From assembly GCA_963786445.1 (NCBI GenBank), contig CAWAZU010000035.1, positions 1 to 64,000 of the forward strand: a stretch of 64,000 bases of DNA. Direction: 5' to 3'. This stretch comes from JAFKFJ01 sp963786445 (lineage in GTDB: Bacteria; Pseudomonadota; Alphaproteobacteria; Acetobacterales; Acetobacteraceae). Positions 15,820-25,131 of this stretch are shown here, one piece after another (position 1 is the first letter of the stretch; every line of letters starts with the position of its first letter). The position numbers and the translations under genes were made by a program. A model generated the notes under the pieces. The model was not told the DNA's origin. It did no database searches and saw only the letters and a list, made by a program, of their open reading frames with translations.

Positions 15820-18492
15820 TCATGGCGGCGCGCGCAGCGCCAGCTCCGGTGTTGTCGCCGACGACCCTGGCGCTGCCGCGTATCCCCGCGCCGGCTGCAA
15901 CAGCTTCGCGACCAACCCGGTCCAGCCGGTCTGATGCGACGCGCCGGCGCCGCGGCCGGTGTCTCCATCGAAATACTCGTAGAACGCGATATGGTCCCGA
16001 AACGCCGGGTCATGCCGCGACTTCGGGTGCTGCGCCGCGAACGGCCGCGCGCCGCCGGCATCCTTCAGGAAGATCGACAGCAATCGCCGGCGCAGTTCCG
16101 CGGCGACCTCCTCGATCGTCACCCACTGCCCCGACCCGGTCGGACACTCCACCTTGAAATCGTCGCCATAGTAGTAATGGAATTTTTGCAGGGACTCGAT
16201 GATGAGGTAGTTCACCGGGAGCCAGATCGGGCCGCGCCAGTTCGAATTGCCGCCGAACAGGCGCGAACGGGATTCCGCCGGCTCATAGGCCAGTTCGAGA
16301 TGGGAGTCGTTGACGCTGTCGTCCAGCGGGTGCGCGAGGTGGTAGCGCGACAGCGACCGCACGCCGAACTCGGAGAGGAACTCGGCCGGGTCGAGCATGC
16401 GCTTCAGCAGCGCCTTCATCCGGTGCCCGCGCAACAGCGAGAGCAGCTTGCGCTCGCCGACGCCGGGCTGCTGCCAGCGTGAGATCAAGGTCGCCAGGTC
16501 GGGCCGATACTGCAGGAACCATTCCATCCGCGCGGCGAACTTCGGCACGTTCGCGAGCAGTGCCGGCTCGAGCACTTCCACCGCGAACAGCGGGATCAGC
16601 CCGACCATCGAGCGCGCGCGGATCGGCACCACCTTGCCGTCCGGCAGGTTCAGCACGTCGTAGTAGAACTGGTCCTGCTCGTCCCACAGGCCGACTCCCG
16701 CCTCGCCCATGTTGGTCATCGCCTGGGCGATGTAGAGGAAATGCTCGAAGAATTTGGTGGCCACGTCCTCGAAGGCGATGTTGTATTGCGCCAACTCCAA
16801 GGCGATGCGCAGCAGGTTGAGCGCGTACATCGCCATCCAGCTCGTGCCGTCGGACTGCGTGAGGTGACCGCCGGTTGGCAGCGGCTTGCTGCGGTTGAAG
16901 CAGCCGATGTTGTCGAGGCCGAGAAATCCGCCCTCGAACAGGTTGCGCCCGTCAGCGTCCTTGCGGTTGACCCACCAGGTGAAGTTCAGCAGCAGCCGGT
17001 GCAGCATGCGTTCGAGGAAGACGAGGTCACCGGGGTCCGCCGGGTCGCTCTGGCGCCGCTGCGCGCGGTCGATCTGAAACACGCGCAGCGCCGCCCAGGC
17101 GTGGACCGGCGGATTGGCATCGCCGAAATTCCACTCGTAGGCAGGCAATTGCCCGTTCGGCGCCATGAACCAGACATGGCCGAGCCGGAGCAGCTGCTCC
17201 TTGGCAAAGCCGGGATCGATCAGGCTGAAGGTGATCGCGTGAAAGGCGAGATCCCATGCCGCGAACCAGGGATATTCCCACTTGTCGGGCATGGAGAAGA
17301 TGGCGCCGCTGTTCAGATGCTGCCAATCCGCGTTGCGCCCGTCGCTCCGTGCCGGGTCGGGCGGCGGGGAGGCGGGGTCGCCGTTGAGCCAGCGCCGCAC
17401 ATCGTATTCGTAGTACTGCTTGCTCCAGATCATGCCGGCGAAAGCCTGGCGCTGCACGAGCCGTCCGTCCTCGCTGTCGGGGCCGACATGGCGGGCGCGA
17501 TAGAACTCGTCGGCTTCGGCGCACCTCGCCGCCACGATCGCATCGAAACCGGCGAACGGCTGCGCGTGGTCGGTCGCCGAAAGACGCAGCCGGACCACCG
17601 CTTCGCCGCCGCCGTCGACCTGCAGCGCGTAGTGTGCCGCGGCCTTCGTGCCGCGCGGCCGCGTATGCACGGCGGTCGTGTGGCCGCCGACGATGGAGTC
17701 GTGGAATGCGTCCTTGAACGGGCCCTCGGCCTGCTGCCCGTAGAGTCGCCGGACATTGGTCTCGTTTTCGCAGAACAGCAGCGGCGGCGCGCCGTCCACA
17801 TAGAGCGTGTAGCGGCCGAGCTGCGAGTGCGTGGCCACGATCCGATCCAGTCCCGCCGCTTCCAGCGACGGTTTTTCGCCGCCCAGCCCCCACGACCAGG
17901 TGTTGCGGAACCAGAGCTGCGGCAGGACGTGCAGCCGTGCGGCCGTGCCGCCGCGGTTGCAGGCGGTGATGCGAATCAGGATGTCGTCATGCGCGGCCTT
18001 CGCGTACTCGACGAAGACATCCCAGTATGCGTCGTCATTGAAGACGCCGGTGTCGAGCAGCTCGTACTCGGGGTCCTGCAGCCCGCGCGCCGCGTTCTCG
18101 GCGACCAGTTGCGCGTAGGGGAATTCGGCCTGCGGGTATTTGTAAAGCATTTTCAGGTAGGAATGCGTCGGCGTGGCGTCGAGGTAGTAGTAGCATTCCT
18201 TGACGTCCTCGCCATGATTGCCTTCCGCGTTGGTCAGGCCGAACAGCCGCTCCTTGAGGATCGGGTCACGCTCGTTCCACAGGGCGAGGGCGAAGCACAG
18301 CGTCTGCCTTACGTCGCTGATGCCGGCGATGCCGTCCTCGCCCCAGCGATAGGCGCGGCTGCGCGCATGATCGTGCGGGAAGGCCCGCCAGGCGTCGCCG
18401 TCGGCGGAATAGTCCTCGCGCACCGTGCCCCATTGCCGCTCGCTGAGATAAGGCCCCCACAGGCTGGCGGGATTTTCGGACCAAGCGTTCAT
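15820..18492 (-). CDS. GH63 / MGH1-like glycoside hydrolase
   Basis: This 890-residue cytosolic protein lacks a signal peptide. It matches large bacterial GH63-type glucosidase or mannosylglycerate-hydrolase-like proteins. The N-terminal half is rich in aromatic residues (SLWGPYLSERQWGTVREDY near residue 10, LWNERDPILKERLFGL near 95). The C-terminal half carries the (alpha/alpha)6 barrel, including the segment WFAAWDLAFHAI with its conserved Asp, GDANPPVHAWA and NSNWRGPIWLP. It should cleave glucosyl or mannosyl linkages, perhaps of a compatible solute. The ATG at 18492 begins the conserved region directly. It stands alone on the minus strand with 146 bases to the next gene. Confidence 0.8.
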   Translation of the reverse strand: MNAWSENPASLWGPYLSERQWGTVREDYSADGDAWRAFPHDHARSRAYRWGEDGIAGISDVRQTLCFALALWNERDPILKERLFGLTNAEGNHGEDVKECYYYLDATPTHSYLKMLYKYPQAEFPYAQLVAENAARGLQDPEYELLDTGVFNDDAYWDVFVEYAKAAHDDILIRITACNRGGTAARLHVLPQLWFRNTWSWGLGGEKPSLEAAGLDRIVATHSQLGRYTLYVDGAPPLLFCENETNVRRLYGQQAEGPFKDAFHDSIVGGHTTAVHTRPRGTKAAAHYALQVDGGGEAVVRLRLSATDHAQPFAGFDAIVAARCAEADEFYRARHVGPDSEDGRLVQRQAFAGMIWSKQYYEYDVRRWLNGDPASPPPDPARSDGRNADWQHLNSGAIFSMPDKWEYPWFAAWDLAFHAITFSLIDPGFAKEQLLRLGHVWFMAPNGQLPAYEWNFGDANPPVHAWAALRVFQIDRAQRRQSDPADPGDLVFLERMLHRLLLNFTWWVNRKDADGRNLFEGGFLGLDNIGCFNRSKPLPTGGHLTQSDGTSWMAMYALNLLRIALELAQYNIAFEDVATKFFEHFLYIAQAMTNMGEAGVGLWDEQDQFYYDVLNLPDGKVVPIRARSMVGLIPLFAVEVLEPALLANVPKFAARMEWFLQYRPDLATLISRWQQPGVGERKLLSLLRGHRMKALLKRMLDPAEFLSEFGVRSLSRYHLAHPLDDSVNDSHLELAYEPAESRSRLFGGNSNWRGPIWLPVNYLIIESLQKFHYYYGDDFKVECPTGSGQWVTIEEVAAELRRRLLSIFLKDAGGARPFAAQHPKSRHDPAFRDHIAFYEYFDGDTGRGAGASHQTGWTGLVAKLLQPARGYAAAPGSSATTPELALRAPP

Positions 18493-18638
18493 TGTTCGGG
18501 CCGATACCTCCCAGCCGGGCAGCCTGTCCGCCCGCTCGGGGCGCAGGCGAGGGTGGGCTCGTAGCGGTTTTCAATCGCCCGGTCGAGGCCAGCGGCGCCG
18601 GCCGGTCCCCGACCGCGTGCTCGGCGCGCCCGAGCGCG

Positions 18639-19457
18639 TTATCGCGCGGCGCCGGCGGCGTCGGGCAGCACGGGCACGTGGTAGCTCGCCAGGATTGCGG
18701 CGATCGCGCCGTGCCGGCGAGACAACTCCTGGTCCAGCGCGAGCTTCAGCGCCGTATCGCCGCGGCGCACGCCCATCGCGATGTCGAATGCCATCGGCCA
18801 GACGCCGCCATCGACGGCGGGCTCGACCGGCCTGAGGTGCAGCGGCGGCGATGCGTGCGCGGCGAAATAGCCCGCCAGCGGCCCCCACGCGATCGCCACG
18901 TCCACGTCACCGCGGGCGACGGCGCCGATGATCGCCGCAGGCGGGTCGGGTCGCGTGTAGTCGCCGAAGATCGAGTAACCACGGACATTCCCGGTGATGC
19001 CGCGGCGCGCCAGCGCGTGCGCCGGCGGCGTGTTCATGGCGTCGTTGCCGATCATCTGCACGCCGATCCTGAGACGGCGAAGGCGCGGATCGTTCAGCGA
19101 GGCGATGTCGAGGTCGCGGTCGGCGCGAGTGACGAACACGTAGCTGGAGCGGTAGTACGGCGCCGTGGTCGCCAGCATCCCGACGCCGGCGGCGACGCCC
19201 GGCCAGAGATCGCAGCGATCGGCCTTCAGCGTGTTGCGTGCAAAGCCGCGGCGCTGCGCCCACCACGTGTAGCTGACGCTCTCGCCGAAATCTTTTGCGA
19301 TCAGGGCGACGATGCGGTTCTCAAAACCGTCGCCGGCGCGATCGGAGAACGGCATGTTGTTCGGGTCGGCGCAAACGCGCAGCGTGCCCGCCATCGCCGG
19401 CACTGCGCAGGCAAACGTCAGCGCGGCCAGCACGGCGACGAGAACGCGCCGCCTCAT
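18639..19457 (-). CDS. quinoprotein-dehydrogenase-associated substrate-binding protein (XoxJ-like)
   Basis: This 272-residue exported protein has a signal peptide (VLVAVLAALTFACAVPAMA) and then the periplasmic-binding-protein type II start TLRVCADPNNMPFSD. This is the hallmark of the 'quinoprotein dehydrogenase-associated' solute-binding family (XoxJ/MoxJ-like). Such proteins accompany PQQ alcohol dehydrogenases and are thought to help activate or assemble them rather than feed a transporter. No ABC permease is nearby, consistent with that. It is the last gene of the respiratory operon, and its ATG overlaps the cytochrome c stop (ATGA). Confidence 0.85.
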   Translation of the reverse strand: MRRRVLVAVLAALTFACAVPAMAGTLRVCADPNNMPFSDRAGDGFENRIVALIAKDFGESVSYTWWAQRRGFARNTLKADRCDLWPGVAAGVGMLATTAPYYRSSYVFVTRADRDLDIASLNDPRLRRLRIGVQMIGNDAMNTPPAHALARRGITGNVRGYSIFGDYTRPDPPAAIIGAVARGDVDVAIAWGPLAGYFAAHASPPLHLRPVEPAVDGGVWPMAFDIAMGVRRGDTALKLALDQELSRRHGAIAAILASYHVPVLPDAAGAAR

Positions 19458-20014
19458 TGCGGCGGCACGCTTTGCGTGGCCGGTGCCGCGGATTGCGGTG
19501 GCGGCGGCGCGGGCGTCGGGGGCGGCGGCGTCTGCGGCATCGTCTGGCCGGGACCGTTCGCCGAGGCCGTGGCCGCGAGCGACTTCACGAACGCGGCCAG
19601 TTCCCATATCTGCTGATCGGAAAGCTTGCCGTGCCACGAGGGCATGCCGTTCGGCCGGCCCTGTGAGATCGACTCGAAAATCTGATCGAGCCGCCCGCCA
19701 TAGCGCCACTGGTTCGACATTAGCGCCGGTCCCATGCCGCCGCCGCCGTGGAAATGGCAGCCGGAGCAGTTGTACCAGTCGAACAGGCGTTTTCCGTCGC
19801 TGATCGCGACCGGGTTGCCTTCGTACTGCTTCGCCGTCGGATCTTCCGGCGGCGGACTGCCGCCACCGGGAAAAATCCGTGTCACCGCCACGAACGGCGG
19901 CGGACTCGCCGCGGTCGGCAGACCGGCGGTCTGCGAGCGCGCGGCGCCGGACACCAGCGCAAGCAGGACGGCGGCGGCGAGGGCCGGCCTAGGACTGCGG
20001 CAGCGCGAAGACAT
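19454..20014 (-). CDS. periplasmic cytochrome c, probable electron acceptor of the PQQ dehydrogenase
   Basis: This 186-residue protein has a signal peptide, one haem-attachment motif (C83-S-G-C86-H87) and a Pro-rich C-terminal tail of about 30 residues (repeated PPP and AP pairs). The domain after the haem, with GPALMSNQWRYGG and PSWHGKLSDQQIWELAAF, matches the class I cytochromes encoded beside XoxF-type dehydrogenases. It likely takes electrons from the PQQ enzyme. Its ATG lies inside the end of the dehydrogenase gene (26-base overlap) and its stop overlaps the next start by four bases. The proline tail is unusual and could anchor it to the wall or membrane partners. Confidence 0.85.
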   Translation of the reverse strand: MSSRCRSPRPALAAAVLLALVSGAARSQTAGLPTAASPPPFVAVTRIFPGGGSPPPEDPTAKQYEGNPVAISDGKRLFDWYNCSGCHFHGGGGMGPALMSNQWRYGGRLDQIFESISQGRPNGMPSWHGKLSDQQIWELAAFVKSLAATASANGPGQTMPQTPPPPTPAPPPPQSAAPATQSVPPQ

Positions 20015-21812
20015 AGAGGGTTCCTCCGGGAGTCGTCTTCTGCTTGAGGTCCGGCACGGCGCCGACGAAGCCGAGGGCGGCGGTAGGGTCGCGCGGGTCG
20101 AGGTTGCCGGCGACGATCGCGCCGGCCCAGCCGCCGACGCCGGACAGCACGGCGACATATTCGCGCCCGTCCGGCCCGCGATACGCGGTCGGCTGGCCGA
20201 TGATGCCGGAGCCGGTCTTGAACTGCCATTTCAGCGCGCCAGTGCGCGCGTCCACGGCCTTGAACCAGCCGTCCATCGTTCCGTAGAACACCAGATCGCC
20301 GGCCGTGACCAAGGCGCCGCTCCACAGCGGCAGGTCTTCCTTGATCTGCCAGGCGGGCTTGTGCTGCGTCACGTCCCACGCCGTCAGTTCGCCGCGATTG
20401 CCGCCCGGCCCGGCCTTCATCACCACGTTGGCGCCGACGAACGGTGTACCGGCGATGTAGTTCGCCTGCACATCCTCCCAGTCCATGCAGAGATTCTCGT
20501 GCGGGATGTAGAGATAGCCGGTGCGCGGCGAATAGGCCGACGGGTTCCAGTCCTTGCCGCCCGACGCGGTCGGGCAGATGTCGGTCACCACCGTGCCGAG
20601 TTTTGTTGCCTTCGCCGGGTTGATCGTCGGCCTTCCCGTCTTGAGATCGACATGCGTGATCGAGTTGACGTACGCGTACGGCTCCGCCGACAGCACCTCG
20701 CCGGTAGTGCGGTCCATCTCGTAAAGATAGCCGTTGCGGTCGGGATGCAGCAGGATTTTGCGCGGCTTGCCGTCGATCGTCGCGTCGAGCAGGATGATCT
20801 CGTTGATGCCGTCATAGTCGTGCTCGTCGTGCGGGCTGAACTGGTAGAACCATTTCGCCGCACCGGTGTCCACGTCGCGCGCGAAAATGCCGGCGGTCCA
20901 TTTGTTGTCGCCGGGCCGCTGCAACTGGTTCCACGGCCCCGGATTCGCGGTGCCGGCGAACAGCAGCTTGAGCTCCGGGTCATAGGTCACCCAGCCCCAC
21001 ATCGTCCCGCCCCCGGTCTTCCACGCATCCGGCGGCCAAGTCGTCTCGCCAAGATCTTTTCCCCGATCCGAGGCGTAGAACGGATGGAAGTCCGGGCCGA
21101 TCAGCACGTCCTTGTCCGGACCGGTGGCAAACGCCTTCCAGGCGACTTTCCCGGTCGCGGCGTCGAGTGCCACCAGCCAGCCGCGCACGCCCATCTCGCC
21201 GCCGGAGTTGCCGACGATCACTTTCCCCTTCGCCACCAGCGGCGCCATCGTCATCGTCTCGCCCTGGTTGATGGAACCGAGCTTGGTCTTCCAGAGCAGC
21301 CTGCCGGTCGCGGCATCGAGCGCGATCGTGTTGCCGTCGAGCGTGTTGAAGAACAGCCGCCCGTCCGCGATGGCCGCGCCGCGGTTCACCACATCGCAGC
21401 ACGCAACGCCCTGTGCCGCGGCCTCCGGCAGCGGCTGGTACGACCATTTCAGCGGCGCGCCCGGCTTGGCGAGGTCGAGCGCGTACACGATGTTGGGGAA
21501 GGGCGTGACGATGTACATCGTGTTGTTGACCACCAGCGGCGCCGCTTCCTGGCCGCGGTTGACGCCGGTGGAGAAGGTGAAGGCGACGGCGAGGTGCTTC
21601 ACCGTGTCGCCGTTGATCTGGTCGAGCGTCGAGTAGCGCGTCGCGGCGTAGTTCTTCGCCGGCATCGTCCATTGCCCGTCGTCGGGCGGCGCGGTCGCGG
21701 CCGACGGCTGCGGGGGTGCCGCGAATGCCGCCGCCGGCGCCAGAGCGATTGCCGCGGCGGCCAGCAGTTCAGCGCAGCGTATAAAGATAGGCTGCGATGT
21801 CGCGCGCGTCAT
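19989..21812 (-). CDS. PQQ-dependent alcohol dehydrogenase, lanthanide type (XoxF/ExaF-like)
   Basis: This 607-residue periplasmic quinoprotein has a signal peptide (residues 1-31) and eight-bladed propeller repeats. The adjacent cysteines C138-C139 form the ring disulfide under PQQ. Metal ligands are E206, N290 and catalytic D332. Asp334, two residues on (HDYDG), is the extra ligand that marks lanthanide-dependent enzymes; calcium enzymes have Ala there. It should oxidise methanol, ethanol or another primary alcohol and pass electrons to a cytochrome c. No PQQ synthesis genes lie in the window. It overlaps the lipoprotein cytochrome by 44 bases and the next cytochrome by 26. Confidence 0.92.
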   Translation of the reverse strand: MTRATSQPIFIRCAELLAAAAIALAPAAAFAAPPQPSAATAPPDDGQWTMPAKNYAATRYSTLDQINGDTVKHLAVAFTFSTGVNRGQEAAPLVVNNTMYIVTPFPNIVYALDLAKPGAPLKWSYQPLPEAAAQGVACCDVVNRGAAIADGRLFFNTLDGNTIALDAATGRLLWKTKLGSINQGETMTMAPLVAKGKVIVGNSGGEMGVRGWLVALDAATGKVAWKAFATGPDKDVLIGPDFHPFYASDRGKDLGETTWPPDAWKTGGGTMWGWVTYDPELKLLFAGTANPGPWNQLQRPGDNKWTAGIFARDVDTGAAKWFYQFSPHDEHDYDGINEIILLDATIDGKPRKILLHPDRNGYLYEMDRTTGEVLSAEPYAYVNSITHVDLKTGRPTINPAKATKLGTVVTDICPTASGGKDWNPSAYSPRTGYLYIPHENLCMDWEDVQANYIAGTPFVGANVVMKAGPGGNRGELTAWDVTQHKPAWQIKEDLPLWSGALVTAGDLVFYGTMDGWFKAVDARTGALKWQFKTGSGIIGQPTAYRGPDGREYVAVLSGVGGWAGAIVAGNLDPRDPTAALGFVGAVPDLKQKTTPGGTLYVFALPQS

Positions 21813-22143
21813 GTTCGTTCAGCTCCATGTTCGGCATTGCGTTCCCCGGCACCACGCTCTGCGGCGCGCGGATCCAGTGGATCATGTTGTCCGGCGTGTT
21901 CGCCAGCATGCCGGCGATGATGGTGCGCTCGCCGACAGTGCCGAGCGGCGGGCCGACACGCCCGGCGGCTTCCGGCACGCCGGGGATGTCGTGGCAGGTG
22001 CCGCAGCCGTCCTGCGCCAGCAGCAGCCGGCCGCGCTGCGCGTCGCCGATGCGCTGCACGGCCGCGCTCTCCCGCGGCCGGCCGCAGGCGGCCAGCGCCA
22101 GCAGCAGAACGGCGACGCCGCTGGCCTGGGCTAGCCGGGACAT
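21769..22143 (-). CDS. lipoprotein cytochrome c
   Basis: This 124-residue class I cytochrome has a lipoprotein signal (LALAACG, lipidated Cys20) and one haem motif (C47-G-T-C50-H51). A methionine in VPGNAMPNM serves as sixth ligand. A membrane-anchored carrier of this size, between oxidase genes and a PQQ dehydrogenase gene, would suit shuttling electrons to the oxidase. It begins 13 bases inside the end of the preceding gene, on the same strand. Confidence 0.85.
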   Translation of the reverse strand: MSRLAQASGVAVLLLALAACGRPRESAAVQRIGDAQRGRLLLAQDGCGTCHDIPGVPEAAGRVGPPLGTVGERTIIAGMLANTPDNMIHWIRAPQSVVPGNAMPNMELNEHDARDIAAYLYTLR

Positions 22144-22589
22144 TGCGGCACCCAAAGCAGCGCGACGGTGTCGAACAGCGCGGCGGCGACGAAGCCCAGG
22201 CCCGCCATCATGCCCGCGAGTGCGAGGAAGCAGACGCGCTCCTCGCTCGCCTGCGACGCATGACCGGGCGCGTCGGCGTGCTTCCCGCGGGTTGCCTGCC
22301 AGTCGCGATACGACAGCGCGGCGGCGGCGGCCGCAATGGCGATCGCGACCAGATTGATCGCCAGCTGGCCATACCAGATGCCGTGCCATCCCGGCAGCAG
22401 CGCTGGCGCCGGACGCCAGCGCGGATAGCAGCTGTAGCTGGCGAGCCCGTAGTTGACGACCAGCTGCGTGATCCATGCCGCCGGCCCGCCGAGCAGCGCC
22501 AGCAGCGAGAGCGTCGTACCCGCCCGCTCGCCCGCTGGCATGCGATACTCCGGGCCCGCGCCAGTGCTCACCGCGATCATCGCCGTCAC
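22131..22589 (-). CDS. coxP: small membrane protein of the alternative oxidase operon (CoxP-like)
   Basis: This 152-residue protein has three to four hydrophobic helices (SLLALLGGPAAWITQLVVNYGL, a helix near residue 75, and a C-terminal one). It matches in size and position the fourth gene of the Bradyrhizobium coxMNOP operon, whose product is of unknown function. The GTG at 22589 overlaps the subunit III stop (GTGA); an ATG nine bases further in is the alternative. The symbol rests on gene order and is tentative. Confidence 0.6.
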   Translation of the reverse strand: MTAMIAVSTGAGPEYRMPAGERAGTTLSLLALLGGPAAWITQLVVNYGLASYSCYPRWRPAPALLPGWHGIWYGQLAINLVAIAIAAAAAALSYRDWQATRGKHADAPGHASQASEERVCFLALAGMMAGLGFVAAALFDTVALLWVPQCPG

Positions 22590-23182
22590 CCGAACCGCGG
22601 CACGACGTAAAGCGCGAGGAACACGATCACGCCCACCGCGACCACGAAATGCCAGTAGGCGGCCATGATCAGCACCGGCGTGTGACGCAGCGCATCGAAA
22701 TAGCGCAGCCCCGACCACGCCAGCACGAGCAGCAGCCCCGCCAGGCCGACCGCGAGATGCGCGAGATGCAGGCCGGTGAGCGTGAAGAACGTCGCGCCGA
22801 ACGCGCCCTGGCGCAGCGTCAGCGGTTCCTGCCGCCAGTCCAGCACCTGCAGCACGAGGAAGCCGATCCCCAGCAGCAGCGCCAGCGCGACGCCGAGCAG
22901 CAGCGATCCCTGGCTGCCGCGCCGCACTCCGCGCTCGCCCCACCACATTCCGACGCTGCTCGCGATCAGCAGGATCACGCCCGGCAGCGACAGTTTGAGC
23001 GACGGCGGCAGCTGCGGCAGCCAGTTCCCGTCGAGCTGCACGGCATAGTAGAAATAGCCGAACAGCAGATAGGCGAACAGCGTGGCCTCGGTGGCGATCA
23101 CGCACAGCATGCCCCACCAGCCGAGGCTTGCGCGTCCGACCGAGCCGACCGGAAGCGGCGCGGACGCTGCGGCATCAGACAT
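22586..23182 (-). CDS. coxO: cytochrome c oxidase subunit III (CoxO-like)
   Basis: This 198-residue membrane protein has five helices, the short form of subunit III. Family positions include the FYYAVQLDGNW region, the TGLHLAHLAVGL segment with the conserved histidines, and WHFVVAVGVIVF at the end. It stabilises the oxidase core in the inner membrane. Its ATG overlaps the last eight bases of the subunit I gene, and its stop overlaps the next start. Confidence 0.9.
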   Translation of the reverse strand: MSDAAASAPLPVGSVGRASLGWWGMLCVIATEATLFAYLLFGYFYYAVQLDGNWLPQLPPSLKLSLPGVILLIASSVGMWWGERGVRRGSQGSLLLGVALALLLGIGFLVLQVLDWRQEPLTLRQGAFGATFFTLTGLHLAHLAVGLAGLLLVLAWSGLRYFDALRHTPVLIMAAYWHFVVAVGVIVFLALYVVPRFG

Positions 23183-25121
23183 GACGAACGCCCGCCACCT
23201 GGCCGAGGCCGCGTCGCGGCCATATCCAGGCGATGATCGAGAGCGCGACGACGATCGCGCCGACCACCGCCAGCCACCGCAGATGCACCAGCAGGCCGAC
23301 GAACCCCGCCGCCATCCCGGCGGCGAGCACGAAGGGAAGCACGGTGTCGCCCGGCATCTTCAGGATCATGTCCGGTTCGCCGTCGAGCGGCGTCGTGCCG
23401 ATCGTCTCGCGCCCGCGATCGAGTAGCAGACCCTCATGGATGGTCGATCGCTTCGTGGTCTCGCCCAGGCGGTCCTCCCACAGCGGATAGCGGCTCGCGA
23501 CATGCGGGATGACGGCGAAATTGTAGGGCGGCGGCGGCGAGGAGACCGACCATTCCAGCGACGACGCGTCCCACGGATTGGCGCCGGCGACCGTGCCGCG
23601 GCGCAGGCTGGCCGCGATGTTCACCAGCAGCAGCAGCACGCCGAGGGCGAACAGGAACGCGCCGATCGTGGTGACGAGGTTGAGCGTCGTCCAGCCCAGG
23701 CCCGGCGGATAAGTGTAGATGCGGCGCGGCATCCCGTGCAGCCCGGTCAGGTGCATGGGCAGGAAGGCGAGGTTGAAGCCCACGAACATGACCCAGAAAT
23801 TCCAGCGGCCCAGGCGCTCGTTCAGCATCCGGCCGGTGAATTTCGGGAACCAGTAGTAGATGCCGCCGACCACCGGGAAGACGTTGATGCCGATCAGGAC
23901 GTAGTGGATGTGCGCGACGATGAAGTACGTCTCGGTGAGCTGCCAGTCCACCGGCACCGATCCGGTCATGAAACCGGATACGCCGCCGATCACGAACAGC
24001 GGGATCATGCCTGCGAAGAACAGGAACGCCGTGGTGATGACAGGCCGGCCGAGCCAGATCGTCGCCGTCCACGCGAACACGGCGACCGCGCTCGGCACCG
24101 CGATGATGATGGAGGCGGCGCTGAAGAAGGCGAGCGCGAGATTCGGGATGCCGGTGGCGAACATGTGGTGGACCCACACGCCGAAGCCGAGGACCATGGT
24201 GGCGACGGTCGAGAGCGCCACCGGCGCGTAGCCGACCAGTGGACGGCGGCAGAAGGTCGGCAGCCCGTCGGAGACGATGCCCATCGCCGGCAGCACCAGC
24301 GCATAGACCCAGGGATGCGCGAACATCCAGAACAGGTGCTGCCACAGCAGCGGCTGCCCGCCCTGCGACACGTCGAAGAAATGCGTGCCGAACCGCCGGT
24401 CCATCCACAGCAGGAAAAACGCGAGGCTGACGGAGGGAACCGCGAGGATGTTGGCGACCGACGCGGTCAGCGTGCCCCAGACCAGGATCGGCAGGCGGTT
24501 GAGCGACATGCCCGGCGCGCGGGTGCGCAGCAGCGTGACGACGAAGTTGATCGACCCGGCCGTCGTCGAGATGCCGAGGAAGATCATGCCGAGCGCGTAG
24601 AAATCCTCGTTGATCCCCGGATCGAAGTCGCGCGTGGCATAGGGCACGTAGTTGTACCAGCCGTCGTTCGGCGCGTGCCCGATCGCAAGCGCGGCATACA
24701 TGAACAGCCCGGCCGCGACATAGATCCAGTAGGACAGGGCGTTCAGTCGCGGGAACGCCATGTCCCGCGAGCCCAGCACCAGCGGCCAGAGATAGTTGCT
24801 GAAGCCCGACAGCACCGGGAACGCGTAGAGGAAGATCATCGTGATCCCGTGCATCGAGAACAGCTGGTCGTATTGCTGCGGCCCGAGCAGGTGGCGGTTC
24901 GGCCCCGCCAGTTGCAGCCGCATGATCAGTGCCTCGATGCCGCCGGCGCACAGGAAGAGAAAGGCGGTGACGAGATAGCGGATGCCGATCTCCTTGTGAT
25001 CGACGGTGGAGAACCAGCCGGCGATGCCGGGCGAGGCTCCCCACGTCGCGTCGAGGTTGCGCCCGTAGGCGACGGCTTCAGTCGTGATCTCGGGCGTCCT
25101 CTCGATGTCGGCGGCGGACAC
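23175..25121 (-). CDS. coxN: cytochrome c oxidase subunit I (CoxN-like, extended C-terminus)
   Basis: This 648-residue catalytic subunit reduces oxygen at the haem-copper centre and pumps protons. The haem ligand histidine in MHGITMIF, the copper-site segment FWMFAHPWVYALVLPAMG, the histidine pair in VWVHHM and the later haem histidines in YFIVAHIHYVLIG are all visible. It is about 100 residues longer than common subunit I. The extra C-terminal part carries two more helices (VLPFVLAAGMAAGFVGLL and the next), as in CoxN-type oxidases. The start is GTG at 25121, ten bases after the subunit II stop. Confidence 0.93.
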   Translation of the reverse strand: MSAADIERTPEITTEAVAYGRNLDATWGASPGIAGWFSTVDHKEIGIRYLVTAFLFLCAGGIEALIMRLQLAGPNRHLLGPQQYDQLFSMHGITMIFLYAFPVLSGFSNYLWPLVLGSRDMAFPRLNALSYWIYVAAGLFMYAALAIGHAPNDGWYNYVPYATRDFDPGINEDFYALGMIFLGISTTAGSINFVVTLLRTRAPGMSLNRLPILVWGTLTASVANILAVPSVSLAFFLLWMDRRFGTHFFDVSQGGQPLLWQHLFWMFAHPWVYALVLPAMGIVSDGLPTFCRRPLVGYAPVALSTVATMVLGFGVWVHHMFATGIPNLALAFFSAASIIIAVPSAVAVFAWTATIWLGRPVITTAFLFFAGMIPLFVIGGVSGFMTGSVPVDWQLTETYFIVAHIHYVLIGINVFPVVGGIYYWFPKFTGRMLNERLGRWNFWVMFVGFNLAFLPMHLTGLHGMPRRIYTYPPGLGWTTLNLVTTIGAFLFALGVLLLLVNIAASLRRGTVAGANPWDASSLEWSVSSPPPPYNFAVIPHVASRYPLWEDRLGETTKRSTIHEGLLLDRGRETIGTTPLDGEPDMILKMPGDTVLPFVLAAGMAAGFVGLLVHLRWLAVVGAIVVALSIIAWIWPRRGLGQVAGVRHV

Positions 25122-25131
25122 GGCGTTCTCG